From positions 44,462-108,461 of the forward strand of contig NZ_JBFBVU010000012.1 in the NCBI RefSeq assembly GCF_040689105.1: a stretch of 64,000 nt of DNA, in the 5' to 3' direction. Below the pieces are notes generated by a model. The model was not told where the DNA came from. It ran no database searches and worked only from the letters and a program-made list of their open reading frames with translations. A program made the position numbers and the translations under genes. Shown here in pieces: positions 8,120 to 16,521 of the stretch. Each line of letters begins with the position of its first letter. Within the stretch, counting starts at the first letter, position 1. Source of the stretch: Meridianimarinicoccus marinus. Lineage in GTDB: Bacteria > Pseudomonadota > Alphaproteobacteria > Rhodobacterales > Rhodobacteraceae.

Positions 8120-8932
8120 TTGGACGATCGCAGCCAGGGCCGTCTGACGAAAGACGGCATCAGGATCTATGAACCGGCGGACTTTGCCGGAATGCACAAG
8201 GCGGGCCGCCTGGCCGCCGAAATCCTCGACATGGTCGGGCCCATGGTCGTGCCAGGCGCCACCACGGCGGCGCTGGACGCGGCCATCGAGAAGGCAGTGG
8301 AAGATGCGGGCGCAAAGTCGGCCACCATTGGCTATCGCGGCTACCAGCACGCCTCGTGCATCTCGGTGAACCACGTGGTCTGTCACGGCATTCCCGGCCC
8401 CAAGGTGCTGAAGGACGGCGATATCCTGAACATCGACGTGACCGTCATCGTCGATGGCTGGTTCGGCGACACCAGCCGCATGTATGTGGCCGGCAAGCTG
8501 CCCCGCAAGTCCGAGCGGCTGATCCAGGTGACCCATGACGCGCTGTTCAAGGGCATCGAGGCGGTCAAGCCCGGCAATACCTTCGGTGATATCGGCCATG
8601 CCATCCAGGCCTATGTGGAGGCGCATCGCATGTCGGTGGTGCGCGACTTCTGCGGTCACGGGCTGGGCCGGGTTTTCCATGCGCCGCCCAACGTGCTGCA
8701 CTATGGCCGTGCGGGCACCGGGCCGAAGCTGGAAGAGGGCATGTTCTTCACCATCGAGCCGATGGTGAACCTGGGCCGTCCCGAAACCAAGGTTCTGGCT
8801 GACGACTGGACGGCGGTGACCCGCGACAAGTCCCTGTCGGCGCAGTTTGAGCATTCCATCGGCGTCACGGCAGAAGGCTGCGAGATCTTCACCCTGTCGC
8901 CCGCCGACCTGTTCTTTCCGCATCAGGGCTGA
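8120..8932 (+). CDS. map: Type I methionine aminopeptidase, TTG start
   Basis: Removes the initiator methionine from nascent proteins in the cytosol. About 270 residues. Metal ligands of the pita-bread fold are visible: NIDVTVIVDGWFGDTSRM (two Asp), the His in DFCGHGLGRVFH, FTIEPM (Glu), and the last Glu in SAQFEHSIGVT. The substrate-loop motif ASCISVNHVVCHGIP is also present. The open frame extends back to 7964 inside sfsA, but the likely start is TTG 8120, preceded by GGGAGAG with 6-nt spacing; the next in-frame ATG (in FAGMHKAG) would remove conserved N-terminal sequence. The use of TTG is inferred. Confidence 0.93.
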   Translation: MDDRSQGRLTKDGIRIYEPADFAGMHKAGRLAAEILDMVGPMVVPGATTAALDAAIEKAVEDAGAKSATIGYRGYQHASCISVNHVVCHGIPGPKVLKDGDILNIDVTVIVDGWFGDTSRMYVAGKLPRKSERLIQVTHDALFKGIEAVKPGNTFGDIGHAIQAYVEAHRMSVVRDFCGHGLGRVFHAPPNVLHYGRAGTGPKLEEGMFFTIEPMVNLGRPETKVLADDWTAVTRDKSLSAQFEHSIGVTAEGCEIFTLSPADLFFPHQG

Positions 8933-9018
8933 GCCCCGCCGCGATCCCGACCCATCGGTGCCAACGTGGCGCGGTCTGATCCGCGCGCGCGGCACGGCTT
9001 TTCACAGGAGACTCCGCC

Positions 9019-10068
9019 TTGACCCTTTCGCTTCGTCGCATTGCCCTGCCGCTGGTCCTTTCGGCGCTGGCCGGAATGGCCTCGGCCCAGGAAGTCACCC
9101 TGCGGTTCCAGCATTTCGTCTCGCCCAATTCGGCCAACCCGAAGTATTTCATCGGTCCCTGGGCCGAGAAGGTGGAGCAGGAGTCCGGTGGCCGCATCAA
9201 GGTCGAGATCTATCCCTTCATGCAGTTGGGCGGCAAACCCACCGCGCAATACGACCTGATCCGCGATGGCGCCATCGACGGCGGTTGGGTGATCCCCAGT
9301 TACCAGCCGGGCCGCTTCCCCGAGGCGGAGGCGCTGGAACTGCCGTTCATGACCTCGAAATCCGCCGAGGAATCGAGCCAGGCGGCCTGGGAGTTCACCC
9401 AAAAGCACCTGATGGATGATTTCGCCGATGTGCATGTGATCGTGGCGCATCTGCACGGGCGCGGCATCCTGCACACCAAGGGCGCACCGGTGGAAACCGT
9501 TGCTGATCTGGACGGTCTGCGGATGCGCGGCCCGTCGCGTCCGGCCACCGCGCTGCTGAAGGAAGCCGGTGCCACCCCGGTCGGAATGCCGGTGCCCGCC
9601 TTCCCCGAGGCACTGGCCAAGGGCGTGGTCGATGGCGGGGTGATTCCGTGGGAAATCGCGCCCTCGCTGAAGCTGGACGAGCTGACCGACAGCCATACCG
9701 ACGTGGCGGGCGACAAGTCGCTGTATAACCTCTATTTCATCTGGGCCATGAACAAGGCCAGGTACGAAAGCCTGCCAGAGGATCTGAAAGCCGTGATCGA
9801 CGCCAACTCGGGCGCCATGGCGGCGGCCTGGGCCGGGCGTGCCCATGACCAGGGCGATGCCGAAGGCGAAGAGGTGATCCGGTCGGCCGGCCACACCATG
9901 GTGGTTCTGGACGACGCCGAGACCGACAAGCTGCGCGCCGTCGGCGAGGCCGTGACCACCGGCTGGATCGAAGAGATGACCGCCAAAGGGCTGGATGGCG
10001 CCGGTCTGGTCGAAGATGTCCGCGCGATGATGGGCACCTATGCCGGCACCGTCGGTGTGGGCAACTGA
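9019..10068 (+). CDS. TRAP transporter solute-binding protein, orphan
   Basis: A 349-residue periplasmic DctP-type binding protein for a tripartite ATP-independent transporter. It has a signal peptide (RRIALPLVLSALAGMASA) and family motifs: TLRFQHFVSPNSANPK, an IKVEIYPFMQLGG segment, and the conserved Arg in LDGLRMRGPSRP that anchors a substrate carboxylate. The start is TTG 9019 with CAGGAG 8 nt upstream. The membrane partners DctQ and DctM are not beside it or elsewhere in the window, so it must either serve a remote transporter or act otherwise. The ligand is unknown but is probably an organic acid. A strong terminator follows. Confidence 0.9.
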   Translation: MTLSLRRIALPLVLSALAGMASAQEVTLRFQHFVSPNSANPKYFIGPWAEKVEQESGGRIKVEIYPFMQLGGKPTAQYDLIRDGAIDGGWVIPSYQPGRFPEAEALELPFMTSKSAEESSQAAWEFTQKHLMDDFADVHVIVAHLHGRGILHTKGAPVETVADLDGLRMRGPSRPATALLKEAGATPVGMPVPAFPEALAKGVVDGGVIPWEIAPSLKLDELTDSHTDVAGDKSLYNLYFIWAMNKARYESLPEDLKAVIDANSGAMAAAWAGRAHDQGDAEGEEVIRSAGHTMVVLDDAETDKLRAVGEAVTTGWIEEMTAKGLDGAGLVEDVRAMMGTYAGTVGVGN

Positions 10069-10076
10069 GGGCGGTA

Positions 10077-10101
10077 CCGGGCGCGATGCGCCCGGGATTT
10101 T
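10077..10101 (+). terminator. Rho-independent terminator after TRAP gene
   Basis: Perfect 8-bp stem CCGGGCGC / GCGCCCGG with loop GAT, followed by GATTTT, 9 nt after the stop of the TRAP binding protein. Confidence 0.85.
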
Positions 10102-10103
10102 CT

Positions 10104-10132
10104 GCCTCCGGCGGGAGTATTTTCGACAAGAG
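10104..10132 (+). repeat. Dispersed GGAGTATTT repeat, copy B
   Basis: Contains GCCTCCGGCGGGAGTATT then TTCGACAAGAG. This is the left part of a composite that continues through a hairpin (10146-10170) into the 26-nt module at 10171-10196. It is the same arrangement as bases 4148-4240 read on the minus strand. Confidence 0.8.
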
Positions 10133-10145
10133 TGAGCGCCGTCGC

Positions 10146-10170
10146 GGAAACGCTCCGGGGGAGCGTTTCC
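10146..10170. repeat. Perfect 11-bp inverted repeat
   Basis: GGAAACGCTCC (10146-10156), loop GGG, GGAGCGTTTCC (10160-10170). It occupies the slot that holds a different hairpin (TTGATC/GATCAA) in the composite copy near 4.2 kb. No T-run follows, so it is not an obvious terminator. Confidence 0.85.
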
Positions 10171-10196
10171 GGCGCGAACGGGCGGAGCCCCAGCCG
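10171..10196 (+). repeat. 26-nt module of composite repeat, copy 2
   Basis: Exact match, in inverse orientation, to bases 4148-4173. The remaining 99 bp to rsmD (10197-10295) show no gene. Confidence 0.85.
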
Positions 10197-10295
10197 ACCG
10201 GCAATTAGTCCGGGAGACGTTTCGGGCGTGCGGGGGCGGAGCTGCCAGCCGTGGGTCGGCAGGGCAGCAGCTTGACCTTATCGCCGCGGCCCAAC

Positions 10296-10850
10296 TCACC
10301 CCAGCGTCAGCAACGTGACCTGCGTGTCGCCAAAGCGGCGCTGTGTTTCGACGGTGAACCCTTCGGGCGCGTCGTGGGGGCTGTTGTCTTCCCAGAGGAT
10401 CATAGCCTCGGGCGCGATCCAGCCGCTGGCGCGGGCGCTGGCCAGCGCCTGTTCCCCCAGCCCCTTGCCATAGGGTGGATCGAGGAAAACCAGATCGGCG
10501 GGCGTGCCGGAACAGGGCGGCAGCCGGGTGGCATCCGCGCCCAGCAGGGCGCAGCGGGCCTCGCTGCGGGTCAGGGCGATGTTCTGACGGATCAGGGATT
10601 GCGATTTGCGGCCCTTTTCCACGAAGGTGGCGGTCGCCGCCCCGCGCGACAGGGCTTCCAGCCCCAGTGCGCCGGTGCCGGCAAACAGGTCGAGGACGTG
10701 CAGATCCTCGAAATCGCCCAGCCGGCTGGTCAGCATCGAGAACAGGCTTTCGCGCACCCGGTCCGGGGTCGGGCGCAGGTGGGCGCCGGGATCGCCCTTG
10801 CCCAGGGCAGCCAGACGCAGGCCGCGAAACTCTCCGGCGATGATGCGCAT
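10296..10850 (-). CDS. rsmD: 16S rRNA (guanine(966)-N2)-methyltransferase RsmD
   Basis: A 184-residue SAM-dependent methyltransferase that modifies G966 of 16S rRNA in the assembled small subunit. Family marks are the N-terminal MRIIAGEFRGLRL, RPTPDRVRESLFSML, SAM-binding motif LDLFAGTGALGLEALSRGA, and the catalytic DPPYGKG (motif IV) that positions the guanine amino group. Length is usual. It lies 3 nt downstream of the flavoprotein gene and is cotranscribed with it, with no evident functional link. Identification is firm. Confidence 0.94.
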   Translation of the reverse strand: MRIIAGEFRGLRLAALGKGDPGAHLRPTPDRVRESLFSMLTSRLGDFEDLHVLDLFAGTGALGLEALSRGAATATFVEKGRKSQSLIRQNIALTRSEARCALLGADATRLPPCSGTPADLVFLDPPYGKGLGEQALASARASGWIAPEAMILWEDNSPHDAPEGFTVETQRRFGDTQVTLLTLG

Positions 10851-10853
10851 GGC

Positions 10854-12071
10854 TCAGCCCAGCAGCGATTTGAGATCGGTTGCCGGGTCGGCCACGGCGG
10901 CAGGATCGGCGGTTTGGCCGGCATCCACCAGCCGCTTGCCGATCATATAGGCGCGCGGGTCGTTCATGGCGTCGACCGCCAGAAGCAGATCGCCCGCGAA
11001 ATACCAGTGCGAGAGCGCGCCGTCGCGGGCGCCGGGGCGGGCGACGATGCGGTCATAGCCGGTGTTCAGCCCGGCGATCTGCAGCTTCACATCGTATTGA
11101 TCCGACCAGAACCACGGCTTTGGGATGTAATCGGCGCCCTGATCCAGCATGTCGCGGGCGGCGGCCTCGGCCTGATCGATGGCGTTCTGCACGCTTTCCA
11201 GCCGGATGCGCCCGCCACGATAGGGGAAGGAGGCGCAGTCGCCCGCCGCCCAGATGCCGGGTTCGGTAGTGCGGGCGCGGGCGTTGACCGCGATGCCGTT
11301 GTCCAGCACCAGCCCGGCACCTTCGGCCAGTGCCGTCTCGGGGCGCACGCCGATGCCGACGATCACCAGATCGACGTCCAGTGTGGTGCCATCGGACAGC
11401 TCTGCCGTGGTGACCGTGCCATCGGTGCCGGTCAGCCGGACAAGGCTGGTGGCTTCGCGCAGATCGACGCCTTCGGCCCGGTGGCGGGCAGCGAACCAGC
11501 GGGCGGTTTGCGGGCAGGCGACGCGGCCAAGGATGCGGTCGGCGGCTTCGATCAGCGTGACGTCCATACCGGATTTGCGGGCCACGGCGGCGGCCTCCAG
11601 CCCGATGTAGCCACCGCCCACCACCAGCGCGCGGGCGCCGGGTTTCAGGTGGGGGGCGATGGCATCGGCATCGGCCAGATCGCGCATGGTAAACACCCCG
11701 TCCAGATCGCCGCCGATCGTGGCGGGCAGGCGCAGGGGGGCCGCGCCCAGGGTCAGGGCCAGCTTGTCATAGGCCAGGGTCTCGCCGCCCTTCAGCGCCA
11801 ATTTTCGGGCGCCGGGGTCGATGCCGATGACGCGGGTGCCGGTGCGCAGGGCGACGTTCAGGTCGGCCCAGGCCTCGACCGGTTTCAGGTATAGCCGGTC
11901 CAGAGACATCTCGCCCATCAGATAGGCCTTTGACAGGGGCGGTCGCTGATAGGGCGGCACCGGTTCCTGCCCGATCAGGGTCACCGGGCCGTCGAAGCCT
12001 TCCGCACGCAGGGCCAATGCCAGCGACGCCCCGGCCTGACCGGCCCCGATGATGACAATTGAGGTGTCCAT
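10854..12071 (-). CDS. FAD-dependent ferredoxin reductase-like protein
   Basis: A 405-residue pyridine-nucleotide-disulfide oxidoreductase-fold flavoprotein of the rhodocoxin/putidaredoxin reductase group, which passes electrons from NAD(P)H to a ferredoxin. Motifs: FAD Rossmann VIIGAGQAGASLALALR at residues 5-21, PYQRPPLSKAYL, the NAD(P)H motif VVGGGYIGLEAAA at about 150-162, and the FAD-closing GIWAAGDCASFP. The C-terminal domain ending near residue 400 is of the reductase_C type. No ferredoxin or P450 gene is adjacent, so the partner is unknown. It diverges from the peroxiredoxin gene with a 78-bp gap. Confidence 0.88.
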   Translation of the reverse strand: MDTSIVIIGAGQAGASLALALRAEGFDGPVTLIGQEPVPPYQRPPLSKAYLMGEMSLDRLYLKPVEAWADLNVALRTGTRVIGIDPGARKLALKGGETLAYDKLALTLGAAPLRLPATIGGDLDGVFTMRDLADADAIAPHLKPGARALVVGGGYIGLEAAAVARKSGMDVTLIEAADRILGRVACPQTARWFAARHRAEGVDLREATSLVRLTGTDGTVTTAELSDGTTLDVDLVIVGIGVRPETALAEGAGLVLDNGIAVNARARTTEPGIWAAGDCASFPYRGGRIRLESVQNAIDQAEAAARDMLDQGADYIPKPWFWSDQYDVKLQIAGLNTGYDRIVARPGARDGALSHWYFAGDLLLAVDAMNDPRAYMIGKRLVDAGQTADPAAVADPATDLKSLLG

Positions 12072-12149
12072 GCTGCTCTCCGCTGGTTTGGCCCGCTGGC
12101 TGCACTATAGTCGGCACACCTGCAAGTGAAACACGAAGCGAGGACACCC

Positions 12150-12638
12150 ATGCCGATTTCCCAAGGCGACACCCTGCCCGACGCCACCCTGATGCGTCTT
12201 GGCGCCGAAGGCCCTGAAACCGTCGAGCTGAGCAGCCTGACCAAGGGCCGCAAGATCGTGCTGGCGGGCCTGCCCGGCGCCTATACCGGTCCCTGCACCG
12301 AGGCCCATATCCCCAGCTATGTCCGCACCATCGGCGATCTGAAGGCCAAGGGCATCGACGATATCGTCTGCGTGATCGTCAACGATCCCTTCGTTGCCAA
12401 GGTCTGGGGCGACACCACCGGCGCGGCCGAGGCCGGGATTCACATCCTGTGCGACCCGGAAGGCACCTTCATCCATGCCCTGGGGCTGGAGTTTACCGCC
12501 CCGGCTGTCGGTCTGATCGACCGGTCACAGCGATTCGCGATGATTGTCGATGACGGCAAGGTCAGCCTGCTGAACGTCGAGCCCGATGGCGGCGTCTGCA
12601 ACGTCTCGGCGGGCGAAACCCTGCTGGAAACCCTGTAA
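12150..12638 (+). CDS. Peroxiredoxin, Prx5-like
   Basis: A 162-residue thiol peroxidase of the Prx5 (redoxin) group, which reduces hydrogen peroxide and alkyl hydroperoxides. The active-site motif PxxxTxxC is met by PGAYTGPCTEAHIPSY, with the peroxidatic Cys near residue 49. Further cysteines (IVCVIV, ILCDPEG, GVCNVS) could act in resolution. The frame is open 8 codons upstream, but ATG 12150 with an AGGA box 6 nt away gives the normal N terminus. It diverges from the flavoprotein gene and converges on the pterin dehydratase gene. Reductant unknown. Confidence 0.92.
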   Translation: MPISQGDTLPDATLMRLGAEGPETVELSSLTKGRKIVLAGLPGAYTGPCTEAHIPSYVRTIGDLKAKGIDDIVCVIVNDPFVAKVWGDTTGAAEAGIHILCDPEGTFIHALGLEFTAPAVGLIDRSQRFAMIVDDGKVSLLNVEPDGGVCNVSAGETLLETL

Positions 12639-12654
12639 ACACCGGTCTGGCGGG

Positions 12655-12936
12655 TCAGAGGCTGTCCATCTTGCCCGCCAGCACCACATCCAGCGCCGAC
12701 AGCCCGCCCGCGTCATGGGTGGTCAGGGTGACGGTGACGGTGCGATAGACATTGTGCCATTCGGGGTGATGGTTCATCGCCTCGGCCACAAGGGCTGCAC
12801 GGGTCATCCAGCCGAAGGCCTCGACGAAATCGGCGAATTTATAGGTCTTGGTGAGGGCGTCGCGCCCTTCCACCAGGTCCCATCCGGTGGCGAACAGCGG
12901 CTCCAGCGCGCTGCGGTCGGTCAGTTTGTCTTGCAT
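12655..12936 (-). CDS. phhB: 4a-hydroxytetrahydrobiopterin dehydratase
   Basis: A 93-residue pterin-4a-carbinolamine dehydratase that recycles the pterin cofactor of aromatic amino acid hydroxylases. The signature AEAMNHHPEWHNVY and the later LTTHDAGGLSALD are visible, including the catalytic histidines. I start at ATG 12936, which has AGGAG 5 nt upstream; an ATG five codons earlier overlaps the preceding stop and would bury that site. No phenylalanine hydroxylase is in the window, so the enzyme may serve another pterin reaction. It is 11 nt downstream of the FemAB-like gene and cotranscribed. Confidence 0.93.
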   Translation of the reverse strand: MQDKLTDRSALEPLFATGWDLVEGRDALTKTYKFADFVEAFGWMTRAALVAEAMNHHPEWHNVYRTVTVTLTTHDAGGLSALDVVLAGKMDSL

Positions 12937-12947
12937 GTCAGCTCCTG

Positions 12948-14135
12948 TCACGGATCGACCGAGGGGTCGGATTTCCTGAACGGGCCATAGGCTGTGAGAA
13001 CCTCGATCTCTTCCTCGACCGCGGCGGCTTCGGCGTCCAGATAGCGGGCGATGGCCTTGGCAAAGCCGGGATCCCCCACCCAGTGCAGCGAATGGCAGGT
13101 CACCGGCAGATAGCCGCGCGCCAGCTTGTGCTGGCCCTGCGCCCCGGCCTCGACCCGCGCTAGCCTATTTCCGATGGCGAAGTCGATGGCCTGATAGTAG
13201 CACAACTCGAAATGCAGGCAGGGGTGATCTTCCAGCGCGCCCCAATAGCGGCCGAACAGCGCGTCCCGGCCGATGAAGTTCAGCGCGCCCGCGACGGGGT
13301 TGCCGTTGCGCAAGGCCAGCACCAACAGCATGTCGTCGCGCAGGCTTTCCTGGGCGCAGTCGAAGAAGGCGCGGGTCAGATAGGGGGTGCCCCATTTCCG
13401 CGCCCCGGTGTCCTGATAGAAACGCCAGAACCAGTCCCAGTGTGCGGGATCGATGTCCGCCCCCGTCAGGGCGACAATTTCGCCGCCGAAGCCCTGGGCG
13501 GTGGCGCGCTCCTTGCGGATGTTCTTGCGCTTGCGCGAGGACAGGGTGGCAAGAAAGGCGTCGAAATCCGCGTAGCCGTCGTTGAGCCAGTGAAACTGCT
13601 GGCTGCGCCGCCGCATCAGGCCCATTTGCGCGCCGGCTTCGGCCTCGGCCTCGGTGCAGAAGGTGATGTGGACCGAGGAGACCTCGTTGTTGGCGGCCAG
13701 TTGCACGGCGCCCTGCACCAGTGCCGCCTGTCCCAGTTCCACGGCCTCGGGGCGGGTCAGCAGGCGGCGGCCGGTGGCCGGGGTGAAGGGCACCGCAATC
13801 TGCAGCTTGGGATAATAGGCGCCGCCCGCGTTTTCATAGGCGTGCGCCCAATTGTGGTCGAAGATGTATTCGCCCTGGCTGTGCCCCTTGGCATAGAGCG
13901 GCGCCACGGCGATCACCTGCCCGTTGTGGCGCACCGCCAGATGGCGCGGCTCCCACCCGGTGCCGCGCCCGACCGAGCCGCTGTCTTCCAGCGCCTTCAG
14001 AAACCGATGCGTGGTGAACGGGTCGAACGGACGTCCGCCATCCGTGGCCTCGGGGCAGGCGCAGGTGTCCCACTCCGCTTGCGGGATCTCGTCCATCGAC
14101 AGGTGGACGGTGACTTCGGTGGGGCTGTGCTTCAT
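12948..14135 (-). CDS. FemAB-like acyltransferase (DUF482 type)
   Basis: A 395-residue protein with a double GNAT-like fold of the DUF482/FemAB-related group, sometimes called peptidogalycan biosynthesis proteins. Recognisable stretches include PFTTHRFLKALEDSGSVG, FDHNWAHAYENAGGAYYPKL and LSSRKRKNIRKERATA. FemAB relatives transfer aminoacyl groups to acceptors such as lipid II, but the activity of this subgroup is not established. ATG 14135 is preferred over an in-frame ATG 18 codons upstream because the conserved region begins soon after and an AGGTTG stretch precedes it. It is cotranscribed with phhB; no functional link is evident. Confidence 0.85.
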   Translation of the reverse strand: MKHSPTEVTVHLSMDEIPQAEWDTCACPEATDGGRPFDPFTTHRFLKALEDSGSVGRGTGWEPRHLAVRHNGQVIAVAPLYAKGHSQGEYIFDHNWAHAYENAGGAYYPKLQIAVPFTPATGRRLLTRPEAVELGQAALVQGAVQLAANNEVSSVHITFCTEAEAEAGAQMGLMRRRSQQFHWLNDGYADFDAFLATLSSRKRKNIRKERATAQGFGGEIVALTGADIDPAHWDWFWRFYQDTGARKWGTPYLTRAFFDCAQESLRDDMLLVLALRNGNPVAGALNFIGRDALFGRYWGALEDHPCLHFELCYYQAIDFAIGNRLARVEAGAQGQHKLARGYLPVTCHSLHWVGDPGFAKAIARYLDAEAAAVEEEIEVLTAYGPFRKSDPSVDP

Positions 14136-14215
14136 CGGGCAACCTGTGGGGGCTTGCCCCGAACCTGACACTGCCAGCGCCAAGGTCAAGGCATGGCCCG
14201 AACACGGGCGCGCGA

Positions 14216-14680
14216 TCAGGACAGTTGGAAGATGCCGTCGATCTCGACCGCCACGCCAAAGGGCAGTTGCGCCACGCCAACGGCAGAGCGCGCATGTTTG
14301 CCCGCCTCGCCCAGAACCTCGCCCAGCAGGTTCGAGGCGCCGTTGACCACCGCCGGCTGGTCGGTGAAATCGGCGGTCGAATTGACGAAAGCGTTCAGCT
14401 TGACCACCCGCACCAGCCGCGACAGGTCGCCGTCACAGGCCGCCTTGACCTGCGCCAGCAGGCTGAGCGCACAGCGCGCGGCGGCCTTCTGACCGGCCTC
14501 GACATCCAGGTCCTTGCCCAACTGGCCCAGGATCAGCCCATCCGCGTCCGAGGACACCTGCCCCGACACATGCAGCAGATCGCCGGTGCGCACGAAGGGC
14601 ACATAGGCGGCCAGCGGGGCGGGGGCGTCGGGCAGGGTCAGGCCAAGCGCTGCAAGGCGGGTTTCGATCGGGTTGGTCAT
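14216..14680 (-). CDS. RidA family protein
   Basis: A 154-residue YjgF/YER057c/UK114 protein; RidA members hydrolyse reactive enamine/imine intermediates released by PLP enzymes. The family pattern GDLLHVSGQVSSDADG and the closing RSAVGVAQLPFGVAVEID are visible. The canonical RidA arginine that binds the imino-acid carboxylate (usually in an R-x-A/C-V/I-x-V setting) appears here as ARSAVGVA. This longer form resembles the Rid subgroup with an N-terminal extension. Start supported by AGGAA 8 nt upstream. The specific substrate is unknown. Confidence 0.9.
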   Translation of the reverse strand: MTNPIETRLAALGLTLPDAPAPLAAYVPFVRTGDLLHVSGQVSSDADGLILGQLGKDLDVEAGQKAAARCALSLLAQVKAACDGDLSRLVRVVKLNAFVNSTADFTDQPAVVNGASNLLGEVLGEAGKHARSAVGVAQLPFGVAVEIDGIFQLS

Positions 14681-14709
14681 GGGGTGTTTTCCTGTGGGTC
14701 GGGCCGCGA

Positions 14710-16521
14710 TCAGCTTTCGCGGAAGGCTTTTACGAAATAATCGGCCAGCGGTTTTACCAGATAGGCCATGGGCGTGCGGTCGTCGGTGCGCAGGAAGGCC
14801 TCGACCGGCATGCCAGGCAGCAGGGTGATGCCTTCGGGCAGCTTGTCGATCTCGCCTTCCAGCAGTTCCAGTTCGGCCAGGTAAAAGCTGAAGCCGGTGG
14901 ACTGGTCGGTGAAGGCATCCGCCGAGATCTGGGTGACGCGGCCGGTCAGTTCCGGGGTGGTGCGGCTGTCCAGCGCCGAGAATCGCAAGGTAACCTCCTG
15001 ACCGGGAAAGACCTGGTCGATGTGGATCGGCTCCACCCGCGTCTGGATCACCAGCGGGCGATCCTGCGGGATGATGTACAGCACCGGGTCCGCCGGCCGG
15101 ATGACCGAGCGTTCGGCGAAGACCTGCAGGTCATAGACGATGCCGGCGACTGGCGCGCGGATGTCAAGCCGCGACAGCCGGTCCAGCAGGGCGCGGCGCT
15201 GTTCGGCCAGTTCGGCCTCACGGCTCTGGATGTCGCGCAGGCGCGAGATGGCCTCCTCGCGGCGGGTGTTTTCAAGGCCGAGGATCTGGATCTCGATCTC
15301 GGTGATCCGCCCCTCGGCCTCGGCCTTCGAGGCCTGCAATTCGCCCAGCGTGCCGCTGAGCCGGGATTCCTCGCGCAGCAGCGCCAGCAGGCGCGGTTTC
15401 TGGGCCAGCCCGCCGGCCAACAGGGTCTCGGCGTCGGTAACCTCTTCCTTCATCAGTTCCAGTTGGCGGGCCAGGGCGTCCTGCTGCGCCTCGATCCCTT
15501 CGATCTGGCTGCTGATCTGGGCCCGGCGCTTGCCAAGCTGTTCTATCTCGCGGGCCAGCGACTGGGTGCGCGCCTCGAACAGGCGCTGCTGGCCGCGCAT
15601 CAGGTTGGCCACTTCCGGGCGTGTGGCCGCGACCTGCAGCAGAATCGGGTCGTAGGAGATCGCGTTCAGCCCGTCCTGTTCGGCCTCAAGCCGTCCGCGC
15701 CGGGCCATGAGTTCGTACAACTGGCCTTCGACGATGGAGAGTTCCGAGGCCAGGATGCTGTCGTCGAGATGGATGAGTATATCGCCCGAGGCCACCCGGT
15801 CGCCCTCGTCCACAAGGATCTCGTCGACGATGCCGCCGTCCAGATGCTGCACGACCTGCCGATTCTGATCGACCTCGATCCGGCCGCTGGCGATGATCGC
15901 CCCGGCAATCTCGGTGAAGACAGCCCAGCCGCCGAAGCCGCCCACAAGGACGACCAGCACGAGGATGCCCAGCGTCAGGGGCCGCCGCGCCGACCATGCC
16001 GCCGAGGTATCGGCGGGGGGCAGTTGCGGGGCCGCCGGGGCGGTTGTTGCCAAAGCGCCGTTGCCCTTGGTGGGATCGGGTTTGGGTGCCGGGGCCTGAC
16101 GCGGCGGCGGGGTGCCGGCGGTCTTGAGTTGCGCTTCCATCACCTTTTTGGCCAGTTCCGGCGGCATCGCGGCACTGGCCTTGCGGGCAAGAGTAGTGGC
16201 GTTGTCACCCGCCGGCCGGGTGCCGGCCTTGTCGCCCGCAGGCCGGGCGCTGGCAGGGTCGCCCGCAGGCCGGGCGCTGGCAGGGTCGCCCGCTGGCTGG
16301 GCGCTGGGCGGGTCGCTCGCTGGCAGGGCGCTAGCGGGGTCGCCTGTCGGCTTGGCGCCGGGTTTGTCGCTTGTCGGCTGAGCGCTGACAGGGTCTGTCG
16401 CGGGCCGGGTGCCGGAATTGCCATCCGTGGCCGGGGTGCCGGGCGTTTCCGCCTGCGGTGTCCCCGCCGCAGCGGCGGTCTTGGGATCCACGGGCTTGGG
16501 GGTCTGGTCGTCGGTGCTCAT
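14710..16521 (-). CDS. Type I secretion membrane-fusion protein (HlyD family)
   Basis: A 603-residue periplasmic adaptor linking an inner-membrane ABC exporter to a TolC-type channel. Order of parts: a cytoplasmic low-complexity N terminus (1-180) containing eight tandem 9-residue units (about residues 34-106), one membrane helix (about 181-203), a lipoyl/barrel half (GRIEVDQNRQVVQHLDGGIV), a long coiled coil (about 255-440), then the returning barrel (RLDIRAPVAGIVYDL). Typical PrtE/HlyD proteins are about 430-480 residues, so the extra length is the N terminus. Its start overlaps the ABC gene stop as ATGA. No secreted RTX substrate or outer-membrane channel is in the window. Confidence 0.92.
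   Translation of the reverse strand: MSTDDQTPKPVDPKTAAAAGTPQAETPGTPATDGNSGTRPATDPVSAQPTSDKPGAKPTGDPASALPASDPPSAQPAGDPASARPAGDPASARPAGDKAGTRPAGDNATTLARKASAAMPPELAKKVMEAQLKTAGTPPPRQAPAPKPDPTKGNGALATTAPAAPQLPPADTSAAWSARRPLTLGILVLVVLVGGFGGWAVFTEIAGAIIASGRIEVDQNRQVVQHLDGGIVDEILVDEGDRVASGDILIHLDDSILASELSIVEGQLYELMARRGRLEAEQDGLNAISYDPILLQVAATRPEVANLMRGQQRLFEARTQSLAREIEQLGKRRAQISSQIEGIEAQQDALARQLELMKEEVTDAETLLAGGLAQKPRLLALLREESRLSGTLGELQASKAEAEGRITEIEIQILGLENTRREEAISRLRDIQSREAELAEQRRALLDRLSRLDIRAPVAGIVYDLQVFAERSVIRPADPVLYIIPQDRPLVIQTRVEPIHIDQVFPGQEVTLRFSALDSRTTPELTGRVTQISADAFTDQSTGFSFYLAELELLEGEIDKLPEGITLLPGMPVEAFLRTDDRTPMAYLVKPLADYFVKAFRES
16205..16420 (-). repeat. 27-nt minisatellite, eight in-phase units
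   Basis: Eight consecutive 27-nt units inside the HlyD-type gene. Units at 16232-16258 and 16259-16285 are identical (beginning TCGCCCGCAGGCCGGG on the plus strand); the others differ by a few bases but keep exact phase. Each encodes a 9-residue unit of the PASARPAGD type. Confidence 0.9.

Noticed and set aside
16205..16420. CRISPR-like array
   Set aside because: The 27-nt units are contiguous, without spacers, and lie in frame in a coding sequence.
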